From an uncultured Steroidobacter sp. (GTDB taxonomy: Bacteria; Pseudomonadota; Gammaproteobacteria; Steroidobacterales; Steroidobacteraceae): 13,199 nucleotides of DNA. The notes below the pieces were generated by a model. That model was not told the origin of the DNA and did no database searches. It worked only from the letters and a program-made list of their open reading frames with translations. Position 1 is the stretch's first letter. Each line of letters starts with the position of its first letter. The DNA lies in assembly GCF_937958065.1 (NCBI RefSeq), contig NZ_CALFXI010000029.1, forward strand, positions 1 to 13,199, in the 5' to 3' direction. Of the stretch, positions 1 through 10,323 are shown piece after piece. The translations under genes and the position numbers were made by a program.

Positions 1-19
1 GTCGGAAGAGGTGGGCCGG

Positions 20-1333
20 TTAAGCGGCGGAGCGCAGTGTTTGTTCGTTTGAACTTGTGGTCTGATCCGCAGAGCGAGCTGTGCAGACGTTCGAGCGCGC
101 GACGTCGCCGCTCAACGTAAACATCCCCACCGCGTCCAGCAACGCTTCCACCTGGCTGCGCAGCGACTGAGCGACCGCGGCGGTTTCTTCGACGCGGGCG
201 GCGTTCTGATGCGTGTCGCCATCGATGCGATCGATCGCTTCGTGCAGCTGCGCGATGTCATCGCTCTGGGTGCGGCTGGCGGTCGCGATCTCCTGCATGA
301 TCTGAGATACGCTTTCCACCGACGCGAGGATCTCTTTCATCGTATCGCCGGCGCCATTCACCAGCGCCGCGCCCTTCTGCACGTCTTCGAGCGAGGCGCC
401 GATCAGTTTCTTGATCTCGTTGGCCGCAGTGGCGGAGCGCTGGGCCAGATTGCGCACCTCACTGGCGACCACCGCGAAGCCGCGGCCTTGCTCGCCAGCA
501 CGCGCGGCTTCCACGGCGGCGTTCAGCGCCAGCAGATTGGTTTGAAACGCGATGTCATCGATCACGCCGATGATGTCGCCGATCTTGCGCGACGAGCTGG
601 TGATGGCCTGCATGGTCTGCACGACCTGGCCGACTGCTTGATTGCCGCGGGACGCGACGCCTCGCGCGTCTCTGGACAAGCGCTCGCCTTGCAAGGCGTT
701 GTCGAGGTTGCGTTGGACGTTGTCCTGAACCTGCTGAGCACGCTCGGCCGTCACGCGCACCGCGGCGGATTGCGACGCTTCGCGCTGGGCGAGCTCGTCG
801 TTGGAGCTGGCGATCTGCTGACCGGCGGTGTCGATCTCGCTGGTCACTTCACGGATCCGCAGGACCAACGTCTGCAATTGTTCGCGACTGCCGTTGAAGG
901 CATTGAGCAGCTGCGCTATTTCATCCGTGCCGCGCGCAGGATAGGTCGTCGTCAGATCGCCCTGCGCGAGCCTGCGCATTCGGGTCATCAACGCGTCGAA
1001 TCCGCGCACGTTGGACCAGTAGAAGGCGACGACCAGATACACGGCCAGCGACAGACCGAGCAACGTGGACCCCAGCAGAACGTTACGGCGCTGTTGCAAG
1101 CCCTCGATACGGCTCGCAAGCAGCTCATTCGAGGCTGTGTCGGTAGCGGGCGGGTCGAGCCGCTGGTGAAGGGCGAATTCGATGCTGCTCTGGGAATACT
1201 CGACCAGGCCGTACACGGCGACGCACAGCGGCACCAGGAACGCGGCAGTGAGGATGGCGAACTTGACAGGCAGGCGAGCCACCTGCATCAGTCGGATGCC
1301 GGGCGCGAGAAGACGGTCCAAAGTACTCGACAT
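20..1333 (-). CDS. Methyl-accepting chemotaxis protein, minimal periplasmic loop
   Basis: Inner-membrane chemoreceptor that would signal through CheW/CheA to the flagellar motor. From the ATG at 1333 it is 437 residues. TM1 lies at about residues 25-44 and TM2 at 85-105, with only about 40 residues between them, too few for a folded Cache or four-helix sensor domain. A HAMP domain follows (about 106-160, containing RRLAQGDL), then the cytoplasmic coiled coil. Its hairpin tip begins at residue 258 with IDDIAFQTNLLALNAAVEAA and continues GEQGRGFAVVASEVRNLAQR, a near-perfect match to the family core. There is no CheR-binding NWETF-type pentapeptide at the C-terminus. The start at 1333 is preferred over an in-frame ATG at 1393 because the candidate sigma-28 -10 element overlaps 1393 and because a purine-rich stretch (AAGAAAAG) precedes 1333. 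It is transcribed away from the trehalose synthase gene. The ligand cannot be inferred. Confidence 0.93.
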   Translation of the reverse strand: MSSTLDRLLAPGIRLMQVARLPVKFAILTAAFLVPLCVAVYGLVEYSQSSIEFALHQRLDPPATDTASNELLASRIEGLQQRRNVLLGSTLLGLSLAVYLVVAFYWSNVRGFDALMTRMRRLAQGDLTTTYPARGTDEIAQLLNAFNGSREQLQTLVLRIREVTSEIDTAGQQIASSNDELAQREASQSAAVRVTAERAQQVQDNVQRNLDNALQGERLSRDARGVASRGNQAVGQVVQTMQAITSSSRKIGDIIGVIDDIAFQTNLLALNAAVEAARAGEQGRGFAVVASEVRNLAQRSATAANEIKKLIGASLEDVQKGAALVNGAGDTMKEILASVESVSQIMQEIATASRTQSDDIAQLHEAIDRIDGDTHQNAARVEETAAVAQSLRSQVEALLDAVGMFTLSGDVARSNVCTARSADQTTSSNEQTLRSAA

Positions 1334-1537
1334 ACGTGCTTTTCTTAGTTCGCGACCAGCCTGATTCGGGCGATGCTCACCCATGGGCGGCATCGGCGGC
1401 CGCGGGGCGATCTTGAGTGAGCGCCGGCCCTGAAAACGGCGGCGAGGAAGCTTTTGTGACCGGCTTCACCGCCCGTCGGACGGAACCCGACAACCCGGCC
1501 GGCGCGTTTGAATCGATCCAACCAAAATCCGCGAGTT
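1334..1537. other. Divergent intergenic region between chemoreceptor and trehalose synthase genes
   Basis: This 204-base spacer separates two diverging genes and must hold both promoters. The minus-strand side carries the sigma-28 candidate. On the plus-strand side I see no convincing sigma-70 pair and no strong ribosome binding site before the ATG at 1538. No hairpin terminator or repeat is evident. Confidence 0.6.
1390..1416 (-). promoter_or_regulatory. Candidate sigma-28 (FliA) promoter for the chemoreceptor gene
   Basis: Read on the minus strand there is TCAAG (1416-1412), exactly 14 bases, then GCCGATGC (1397-1390). The enterobacterial FliA consensus is TAAAGTTT-N11-GCCGATAA, which also leaves 14 bases between TAAAG and GCCGAT; pseudomonad FliA promoters commonly have TCAAG. 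The -10 half matches in 6 of 8 positions. The predicted transcription start leaves a leader of roughly 50 bases before the ATG at 1333. Chemoreceptor genes are classic FliA targets, so sequence and context agree. The assignment is by eye only. Confidence 0.6.
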
Positions 1538-4807
<3,270 letters not shown>

Positions 4808-4810
4808 CGC

Positions 4811-5368
4811 CTAGTCGAAGCTCTCCGCGGTGTAGAGCCACACCTGCATGTCGGCTGGCCAGACGTCCACCGGCCAGCCGGCTTTCAGCTTCAAATGGCG
4901 AATGAACTCCCGTGGGCTGGGCAGCTGTTCCCAGACCGCCGGCAGAAACGTGCAGCGTCTCGCGCCCGCCTGCAGAATCACACCGTCGATCCCGGGGCGC
5001 AGTGTTTCCAGCAATTCCGCTTCTGTGCGGACGTAGCAGGGGCTGGGCTCGCTCAACACCGAGATCTCGATGCCCGTGGCGTTCCATTCGCCCGGGGTCA
5101 GCGGCGGGAATCTCGGATCCGAGAATGCGGAGGCATACGCGTTGTTCCAGACATCTATATGTAACGGACGTGTGGCTTCGATGCTGCCGCAGCAGCCGCG
5201 TAGTTCCAGGCCGACTCGTAAGGTGACAAACGACGCCCCGGGTCGAATCAGCTCCGCATGCGGTGGCGGTCCGTCGTAAGGGGCGCGCTCGCCGAATTGC
5301 AGGGATGCTTCTATCGACGCACGTGCCAGCGACAGCAACTCGGAGCGTTGCGCGGGGCTCAGTCTCAT
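4811..5368 (-). CDS. amrA: AmmeMemoRadiSam system protein A (AMMECR1 domain)
   Basis: A 185-residue single-domain AMMECR1-family protein. The family hallmark LRGCCGSI (usual form LRGCIGT) is at residues 56-63, followed by the conserved pattern of FSDPRFPPLT and the IEISVLSEP strand. A C-terminal segment with RRCTFLPAVWEQLP and EFIRHLKLKAGWP is typical of the complete fold. Length fits the family (about 180-200). The start ATG at 5368 overlaps the TGA of the upstream Memo gene as ATGA, and there is no good ribosome binding site of its own, so translational coupling is likely. The molecular function of the family is unknown; it recurs next to Memo and a radical SAM protein, both present here. 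It converges with the trehalose synthase gene with 3 bases between stops. The gene symbol is a convention, not an experimental name. Confidence 0.92.
   Translation of the reverse strand: MRLSPAQRSELLSLARASIEASLQFGERAPYDGPPPHAELIRPGASFVTLRVGLELRGCCGSIEATRPLHIDVWNNAYASAFSDPRFPPLTPGEWNATGIEISVLSEPSPCYVRTEAELLETLRPGIDGVILQAGARRCTFLPAVWEQLPSPREFIRHLKLKAGWPVDVWPADMQVWLYTAESFD
5365..5368 (-). promoter_or_regulatory. ATGA stop/start overlap coupling Memo and AMMECR1 genes
   Basis: On the minus strand ATGA holds the ATG of the AMMECR1 gene (5368-5366) and the TGA of the Memo gene (5367-5365). The bases just before it (CGAGTCAGCTCG) contain no strong Shine-Dalgarno sequence, so reinitiation after the upstream stop is the likely way the second gene is translated. 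This keeps the two products near a fixed ratio. Confidence 0.85.
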
Positions 5369-6165
5369 CGAGCTGACTCGTGTAGCGCGAACGCCCCGTA
5401 GCCCACCACCCTGGTGCGATCGCCCGCGGTGTCTCCGGAGTTGCAGCGGGCGATCTCCTCGATGCGCGCACTGCGCTGCCGGGCCAGAAACGTCAAGCCA
5501 TTGATCCCGATGCAGCCACAAGCCTGTTCGCCGGTGAGTGTTGCTTCGTTCCGCAAGATCGCGGCGCTGGTTTCCGCATCGACGGCACGGGCTTCGTCGT
5601 AGGGCAGGTAGTGGCTGAGATCGGAGCTGACCAGCACCAATGTTTCTTCGTCGCCCCAAACGTCGGCGAGCGCAGCCGCTACCGCGGGTGGCGATACGGC
5701 TCCCAACGCGACGGGCAGCAGCGTGAAGTCATCGAACATCACTTGCAGGAATGGAAGCTGGACTTCGAGGCTGTGCTCGCTCGCATGAGGCGCGTCGGAT
5801 TCGATTACCTGTTCGTGTTCGAGCAGGCGCGACTTGAGAACGCGGTCCACGGGCACCCTACCGAGCGGCGTCTGGAAGACCTCGGCCGCGGGCACGGCCA
5901 TGCCGCGCAGATAGACGCGATGGCTCGGGCCGAGGAGGACGATGCGACGGATTTGCCTACGCAGATGTACGAGCTGCGAGTACGCGGCCGCGGCGATGAC
6001 GCCGGAATAGACATACCCCGCATGCGGCACGATCAGAGCCTTCGGTATCGGGCCTGCAGTTGTGGGCGCTTGTGATAAATACTCCGATACCACCTCGCGC
6101 AGCTCGGTCGCGTCGCCCGGATAGAACAAGCCGGCGACAGCGGGGGCTCTGATTTTAGTGCTCAC
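5365..6165 (-). CDS. amrB: AmmeMemoRadiSam system protein B (Memo family)
   Basis: A 266-residue Memo-family protein, structurally related to class III extradiol dioxygenases (LigB-like). It opens with the family signature STKIRAPAVAGLFYPGD. Putative metal/active-site residues are all present: His48 in VPHAGYVYSG, His82 in LLGPSHRVYL, Asp182 and His185 in SSDLSHY, and Cys216 in ACGCIGIN, aligning with the histidines and cysteine of human MEMO1. The GTG at 6165 is chosen because AAGGGGGAA sits 5 bases upstream and because the family signature begins within a few residues of it; the ATG at 6195 lacks a ribosome binding site and would add ten unconserved residues. It is the first gene of a two-gene operon with AMMECR1 (ATGA overlap) and diverges from the radical SAM gene. 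The reaction is unknown. Confidence 0.91.
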   Translation of the reverse strand: MSTKIRAPAVAGLFYPGDATELREVVSEYLSQAPTTAGPIPKALIVPHAGYVYSGVIAAAAYSQLVHLRRQIRRIVLLGPSHRVYLRGMAVPAAEVFQTPLGRVPVDRVLKSRLLEHEQVIESDAPHASEHSLEVQLPFLQVMFDDFTLLPVALGAVSPPAVAAALADVWGDEETLVLVSSDLSHYLPYDEARAVDAETSAAILRNEATLTGEQACGCIGINGLTFLARQRSARIEEIARCNSGDTAGDRTRVVGYGAFALHESAR

Positions 6166-6170
6166 CGCGT

Positions 6171-6179
6171 TTCCCCCTT
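6171..6179 (-). promoter_or_regulatory. Ribosome binding site deciding the GTG start of the Memo gene
   Basis: On the minus strand AAGGGGGAA is followed by five bases and then GTG (6165). It is a strong Shine-Dalgarno match and the only one near the candidate starts, so it supports GTG 6165 over ATG 6195. Confidence 0.7.
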
Positions 6180-6213
6180 GGCTCGAAGGGCGCATGATGA
6201 TTGAACACATCCG

Positions 6214-7332
6214 ATGTATACGCCGGTCCTGACAGCGATGAAAGACTACTCCCCTCAAGCTTGGCCCACTGCACATTGGCACGCACTGGAGGACGGACGG
6301 ATCCAGTGCGACGTTTGTCCCCGTGAATGCCGCATGCACGACGGGCAACGTGGACTGTGTTTCGTCCGCGGCGTCGAAGCGGGCGAGGTGAAGCTTTACA
6401 CCTACGGCCGCTCCAGTGGCTTCTGCGTCGATCCCATCGAAAAGAAGCCGCTGAATCATTTCCTGCCCGGCACCTCGGTGCTGTCCTTCGGCACCGCCGG
6501 CTGCAATCTGGCCTGCAAGTTCTGCCAGAACTGGGACATGAGCAAGTCGCGCGAGATGGACACTCTGGCGGATCGGGCCACGCCCGAGATGCTGGCCCAG
6601 GCCGCGCAGAGGCTGGGATGTTCCAGCGTCGCTTACACATACAACGATCCGGTCGTGTTCATGGAGTATGCGATGGACGTCGCGGATGCGTGCCGCGAAG
6701 CCGGGGTGAAGAGCGTCGCCGTGACGGCTGGCTACATCAACGCTGCGCCGCGCGCCGAGTTCTATCGGCACATGGACGCGGCCAACGTCGATCTCAAAGG
6801 ATTCACGGAGCGTTTCTACAAGAAGATCTGTGGCGCGGAGTTGGCGCCAGTGCTGGAGACGCTCGAGTATCTGAAGCGCGAGACCTCAGTGTGGTTCGAG
6901 ATCACCACGCTGCTGATTCCCGACGAGAATGACTCGGATTCAGAGCTGGACCAGATGACACGCTGGATCATGGACAAGCTCGGCCCGGACGTACCGTTGC
7001 ATTTCACCGCGTTCCATCCCGATTGGAAGATGCTGGACAAGGCCCATACACCCGCGGCGACTCTGACGCGTGCAAGAAACATTGCACGCGCGAATGGTCT
7101 GCACTACGTCTACACGGGCAACGTGCATGACTCCGTCGGCGCGAGCACGTATTGCGTGGGCTGTGGCGAGCGCCTCATCGAGCGAGACTGGTACGAGCTC
7201 GGCGAATGGCAGCTGGATGCCGAAGGCAAGTGTTTGCACTGTGGCGCGCAGTTGCCTGGCGTGTTCAAGGGCGCAGCAGGCAAGTGGGGCGCGAAGCGCA
7301 TGCCGGTGCGGCTGGCCGCCATGGCGCGTTGA
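6214..7332 (+). CDS. amrS: AmmeMemoRadiSam system radical SAM enzyme
   Basis: A 372-residue radical SAM protein of the AmmeMemoRadiSam set. Residues 31-52 carry a cysteine-rich N-terminus (CDVCPREC and GLCFVR) typical of this family. The [4Fe-4S]/SAM motif is Cys97, Cys101 and Cys104 in GCNLACKFCQNWD, with conserved SVAYTYNDPVVFMEY after it. The C-terminus holds a second four-cysteine cluster (Cys314, Cys317, Cys340, Cys343; CVGC and CLHC), resembling a zinc-ribbon or auxiliary cluster site. The enzyme should cleave SAM reductively to make a 5'-deoxyadenosyl radical; its substrate is unknown. It diverges from the Memo/AMMECR1 operon, with 48 bases between the two starts. ATG 6214 and ATG 6238 (MKDYSPQAW) are both possible and neither has a clear ribosome binding site. 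It is followed at once by a hairpin serving the converging barrel gene. It resembles pyruvate-formate-lyase activases, but the combined cysteine pattern favours this family. Confidence 0.92.
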   Translation: MYTPVLTAMKDYSPQAWPTAHWHALEDGRIQCDVCPRECRMHDGQRGLCFVRGVEAGEVKLYTYGRSSGFCVDPIEKKPLNHFLPGTSVLSFGTAGCNLACKFCQNWDMSKSREMDTLADRATPEMLAQAAQRLGCSSVAYTYNDPVVFMEYAMDVADACREAGVKSVAVTAGYINAAPRAEFYRHMDAANVDLKGFTERFYKKICGAELAPVLETLEYLKRETSVWFEITTLLIPDENDSDSELDQMTRWIMDKLGPDVPLHFTAFHPDWKMLDKAHTPAATLTRARNIARANGLHYVYTGNVHDSVGASTYCVGCGERLIERDWYELGEWQLDAEGKCLHCGAQLPGVFKGAAGKWGAKRMPVRLAAMAR

Positions 7333-7342
7333 ATAAATGAAT

Positions 7343-7372
7343 AAAAGCCCGCCGGTGCTGCCACCGGCGGGC
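7343..7372 (-). terminator. Rho-independent terminator for the outer-membrane barrel gene
   Basis: A perfect 11-bp stem (7347-7357 with 7362-7372; GCCCGCCGGTG and its complement) encloses a 4-base loop. Read on the minus strand it is followed directly by TTTTATT, so it is a canonical terminator for the gene at 7411-7998. On the plus strand it follows the radical SAM stop by 14 bases, but the next bases are CCCTCTACG without a U-tract, so it would end that transcript less well. Confidence 0.85.
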
Positions 7373-7410
7373 CCCTCTACGTTCCGGTCGGTTCCAGGTC
7401 GCTCTGTTCC

Positions 7411-7998
7411 TCAAAACCGCCACTGTCCTGTGAGCCAGAACGCATTCGCATCGTCCACGTTTTCCAGATCGATCTTCTCGTACTCGAGCTTGGCGTGCAG
7501 GCGCTCGAAGAACGTCATGCCCACGCCGACGCCATACATCAGGTCCTCGCCGCTGTCGTCGCGGTCGATGTCCAGATCGTCGATATCGCCGCTCAGCTCC
7601 AGGTCGTAAATGTAATAACCCAGCTTGGCCGACAGCTCCACCGGTCCCAGCGGCAGGGTGCCGATGATGGCAGGTGCGAAGCCCGACAGCTTGGCGCGGA
7701 ACCTGCCGTGATCGCCCGTGCTGGTCGTGAAATCGTCTTCCGGCCGGCCGAAGTCGATGTAGGCTGCCTGCAGCGAAACATAGGGATTCAGGCGCCAGCC
7801 GATGAAGGCCTGCCACGCGGTGTCGTCGTCATCCAGGCTGCGGATGGTATCGCCCAGATCGCTGGCGTTATCGATCTCGACGTTGAACTGGCCGACGCCG
7901 CCGCCGAGATACAAGCCTTCGTCGTTGTCCGGCGACTGCGCGTAAGCGGCGCCAGAGCCCAATGCCAGCAGCGTTGCCGCCATGATTGCGCGTTTCAT
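7411..7998 (-). CDS. Outer-membrane beta-barrel protein (OmpA-like porin fold)
   Basis: A 195-residue protein with a clear Sec signal peptide: MKR, a hydrophobic core, and a signal-peptidase-I site after Ala20 (AYA-Q). The mature part alternates polar and aromatic/hydrophobic residues in short strands separated by acidic loops, in the manner of an eight-stranded barrel: GLYLGGGVGQFNVEI, WQAFIGWRLNPYVSLQAAYI, LGYYIYDLEL, LMYGVGVGMTFF, LHAKLEYEKI. It ends in WLTGQWRF, with the terminal Phe expected for recognition by the BAM complex. This fits the 'outer membrane protein beta-barrel domain' family. The loops are Asp-rich (SLDDDDTAW and GDIDDLDIDRDDSGED), perhaps cation-binding; that is speculation. 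AGGAGAG lies 5 bases before the ATG. It lies downstream of the PBP4-type gene on the same strand after 120 bases and may have its own promoter, though I could not pick one. Function is unknown. Confidence 0.85.
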   Translation of the reverse strand: MKRAIMAATLLALGSGAAYAQSPDNDEGLYLGGGVGQFNVEIDNASDLGDTIRSLDDDDTAWQAFIGWRLNPYVSLQAAYIDFGRPEDDFTTSTGDHGRFRAKLSGFAPAIIGTLPLGPVELSAKLGYYIYDLELSGDIDDLDIDRDDSGEDLMYGVGVGMTFFERLHAKLEYEKIDLENVDDANAFWLTGQWRF

Positions 7999-8001
7999 AC
8001 A

Positions 8002-8008
8002 CTCTCCT
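8002..8008 (-). promoter_or_regulatory. Ribosome binding site of the outer-membrane barrel gene
   Basis: AGGAGAG on the minus strand ends 3 bases before the ATG at 7998, and its AGGAG core is 5 bases from it. It is one of the strongest Shine-Dalgarno sequences in the window and fits a highly expressed surface protein. Confidence 0.7.
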
Positions 8009-8118
8009 GTGAGTAGTAAAAGGGCGAGCCACTAGCCGGCCGGCTTGCAGCGTTCCGCTTTCGCAACTCGCGAGTGCACAACGTTTGTTTGCTGCGGTGG
8101 TTCCCTGATGCGTCGACG

Positions 8119-9546
8119 CTACTGGCCAAATACCCAGCGTATCAATTCTGCATGCACGGCTTCGCCCGAGCCGCCGTGCGCGCCTGGAGAATTGACGATG
8201 ATCACCACGACGTAAGTTTTTCCAGAAGCGGCGTTCACGAAACCGGCGAGCGCGCTGACGTTGTCCAGATGGCCGGTTTTCAAGCGAATGCGCCCTTGCA
8301 TGCCGGGCGATTTGAAACGATTGCGCAACGTTCCGTCGGTCGCGGACAGCGGCAGCGAGGCCGCGAACTCCGGCATGAACGGACTGTGCCACGCCATGTC
8401 GAGCATCTCGCCGAGACCACGCGCGGTCACACGCTCGGCGCGCGACAGTCCGGAGCCGTTGTCGATCACCAAGCCCGGCATCGTGATGCCACGATTCGAC
8501 AGCCACGAACGAACCGCGTTACGGCCGCTATCCACGGTCGCGGGCGGCCCGTACTTCTCCACCCCGAGCGTCAACATCAGGTGGCGCGCCATGACGTTGT
8601 TGGAATATTTGTTCACCAGCCGGATAACTTCGGCCAGCGACAGAGAGTCGTGTTCGTAAAGCGGCTTCGCGTTCTCCGGCAGCGCTTCGATGCGCATCGC
8701 GCCATCCATCACACCGCCCGATTGCGTCCACAACGTGCGGAACGTGCCGTATGCATAGTCCGGCGCGTTCATGATGGCGCGCCCGATTGAAAAGCTGCCG
8801 CACGACTTTGGCAGCACTCCGCCGACGACCACGGTGTTCGGCTTGTCGATGGGATCGGGCGTGTTGAATGTCACACCCGAGGTGTAGCACTTGCCCTCGG
8901 TGAGTCGCACCTGGTTCTGCAGCTCCAGGTTCGACGGCAAGGGATTGACCAGGATCAACGGCCGGGTGCGCTGCTCGTTCGCGATCAGCGTGAAGCGCGA
9001 CGTCTGGAAGTTCACCATCAGCGCGTCCGGCAGCACGTTGTAGCTGCGGAACGGTTGCTTGTCGAAGTCGGCGCGATTGCCCGCGGCCGGCGCAAAGTAG
9101 CTGCGGTCGATCACGAAGTCGCCATTGATCTTGGCGAGCCCCTGCTCGCGCAGACCCTGCACGAAGCGCCACCAGTGCTCGGCGGTCATGTAGGGATCGC
9201 CGCCGCCGACGACGAACAGATCGCCGTTCAGCACGCCATTGGCCAGCGGTCCGTTGGCATAGGCGCGCGTCTTCCAGGTGTAGCTCGGGCCCAGCGAATC
9301 GAGCGCCACGTAGGTGGTCAGCACCTTGATCACCGAGGCCGGGCTGCGCGGCTGGTTGTCGTTGACTGCCAGCACCACCTCGTTGGTGTTCGCGTCGCGC
9401 ACGTACAGGCTGAGATCCTTGGCCGGGATCCCGACGCGATTCATGACACGCAAAACGGCGGGTGGCAGCTGCGAGTCCCGCGCCTGCGCGGGCGGGAGAA
9501 AGACAATGGCGAAGAGCGCGACCAGCGCGACCAGGGCTTTGAGCAT
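8119..9546 (-). CDS. dacB: D-alanyl-D-alanine carboxypeptidase/endopeptidase, PBP4 family (peptidase S13)
   Basis: Periplasmic class-C low-molecular-weight penicillin-binding protein of 475 residues, a normal length. It would trim terminal D-Ala from peptidoglycan stem peptides and cleave D-Ala-meso-DAP cross-links. The N-terminus is a signal peptide (MLKALVALVALFAIVFLPPA, cleavage likely after AQA at residue 22). The three penicillin-binding motifs are in order: Ser71-Val-Ile-Lys74 (in SPASVIKV), Ser315-Asn-Asn317 (in KYSNNVMARHL) and Lys423-Thr-Gly425 (in RLKTGHLDNV). The long insert between the first two motifs, with GDLFVVGGGDPYMT and DFVIDRSYF, is characteristic of PBP4. The ATG at 9546 was chosen because the signal peptide starts exactly there; the frame stays open far upstream but that part is antisense to other genes. 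The ribosome binding site is weak. It diverges from the DUF502 gene across 144 bases. Confidence 0.94.
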   Translation of the reverse strand: MLKALVALVALFAIVFLPPAQARDSQLPPAVLRVMNRVGIPAKDLSLYVRDANTNEVVLAVNDNQPRSPASVIKVLTTYVALDSLGPSYTWKTRAYANGPLANGVLNGDLFVVGGGDPYMTAEHWWRFVQGLREQGLAKINGDFVIDRSYFAPAAGNRADFDKQPFRSYNVLPDALMVNFQTSRFTLIANEQRTRPLILVNPLPSNLELQNQVRLTEGKCYTSGVTFNTPDPIDKPNTVVVGGVLPKSCGSFSIGRAIMNAPDYAYGTFRTLWTQSGGVMDGAMRIEALPENAKPLYEHDSLSLAEVIRLVNKYSNNVMARHLMLTLGVEKYGPPATVDSGRNAVRSWLSNRGITMPGLVIDNGSGLSRAERVTARGLGEMLDMAWHSPFMPEFAASLPLSATDGTLRNRFKSPGMQGRIRLKTGHLDNVSALAGFVNAASGKTYVVVIIVNSPGAHGGSGEAVHAELIRWVFGQ

Positions 9547-9580
9547 TCGACGAGGAGTCAGACCAGGCGACAGCGGCCGA

Positions 9581-9589
9581 ATCTTAGCA
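9581..9589 (-). promoter_or_regulatory. Candidate extended -10 promoter of the PBP4-type gene
   Basis: On the minus strand TGCTAAGAT (9589-9581) is a TGn-extended -10 element with TAAGAT matching TATAAT in four positions. It would start transcription about 28 bases before the ATG at 9546. I see no good -35 at 16-18 bases, which extended -10 promoters can tolerate. Confidence 0.35.
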
Positions 9590-9690
9590 GTGTGTCCGGG
9601 GTGCAGCGCTGCAAACTCGATGCGATGTTCTTCTGTACGTGTACGCCGCATACTTCGGCCCTGCGGCGATGAACTCATGGGCTGGGGCGA

Positions 9691-10290
9691 ATGCGGCGAC
9701 TGTGGAATACGTTTCTCAAAGGGCTGGCGGCGGTGCTGCCGGTGGCGCTCACCGTCTATGTCGTGTTCTGGCTGGCGAAGACCGCCGAGTCGGTGCTGGG
9801 CGGGCCGCTGCAAGCCCTGCTGCCGGCGGACAGCTACTGGCCGGGGCTCGGCCTGCTGGTCGCCTTCATCCTGATCCTGATCATGGGCGTGCTGGTCGAC
9901 GCCTATATCGTCCGGCGCCTGTTCCGCTACGGCGAGTCCATCCTGGCGCGCATTCCCATCGTCAAGACCATCTTCGGCGCGTTCAAGGATTTCAGTCGCT
10001 TCCTGCCCGCCGGCGGCAAGGGCCGCGACTTGAAGCGCGTGGTGCTGTGGCGCTTCGGCAGCGCCCAGCTGATCGGCTTCGTCACCGAGGAGCAGGTCAA
10101 CCCGAAGCTGTTCGGCCCGGACAACCAGGATCTGGTCGCGGTGTACTTTCCCATGAGCTATCAGATCGGCGGCTACACCTTGTACCTGCACAAGGACGAG
10201 CTGCGCGAGACCGAGCTGTCGGTGGAGGAGGCGATGCGCCTGGTGCTGATTGGCGGCGTCACCAGCCAGACCGCCGCAGGAAACGGATAG
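9691..10290 (+). CDS. DUF502 family integral membrane protein
   Basis: A 199-residue inner-membrane protein matching the DUF502 family (related to plant LIKE-COV proteins) in length and layout. Two transmembrane helices lie at about residues 11-32 (GLAAVLPVALTVYVVFWLA) and 52-73 (GLGLLVAFILILIMGVLVD). A conserved cytoplasmic segment follows with RIPIVKTIFGAFKDFSRFLP, then a soluble beta-rich part (VLWRFGSAQLIGFVTEEQ, VAVYFPMSYQIGGYTLYL) and a final helix (SVEEAMRLVLIGGV). The family has no established biochemical role. The ATG at 9691 is preceded by a GGGGCGA stretch. It begins a likely plus-strand pair with the AlkA-type gene 33 bases downstream. Confidence 0.9.
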   Translation: MRRLWNTFLKGLAAVLPVALTVYVVFWLAKTAESVLGGPLQALLPADSYWPGLGLLVAFILILIMGVLVDAYIVRRLFRYGESILARIPIVKTIFGAFKDFSRFLPAGGKGRDLKRVVLWRFGSAQLIGFVTEEQVNPKLFGPDNQDLVAVYFPMSYQIGGYTLYLHKDELRETELSVEEAMRLVLIGGVTSQTAAGNG

Positions 10291-10323
10291 CACGCGATCC
10301 GTCTCATCGCCAGGCTGCCCGGA

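Noticed and set aside
6165..6195. ATG 6195 as the start of the Memo gene
   Set aside because: No ribosome binding site precedes it and the added ten residues do not match the family, while GTG 6165 has a strong site at the right spacing.
8034..8045. 12-bp perfect palindrome AGCCGGCCGGCT before the barrel gene
   Set aside because: A few 12-bp palindromes are expected by chance in 13 kb, and GC-rich sequence raises this. There is no supporting context.
9602..9613. 12-bp palindrome TGCAGCGCTGCA between the divergent PBP4 and DUF502 genes
   Set aside because: The position would suit an operator, but a single site of this length is within chance expectation and no second copy was seen.
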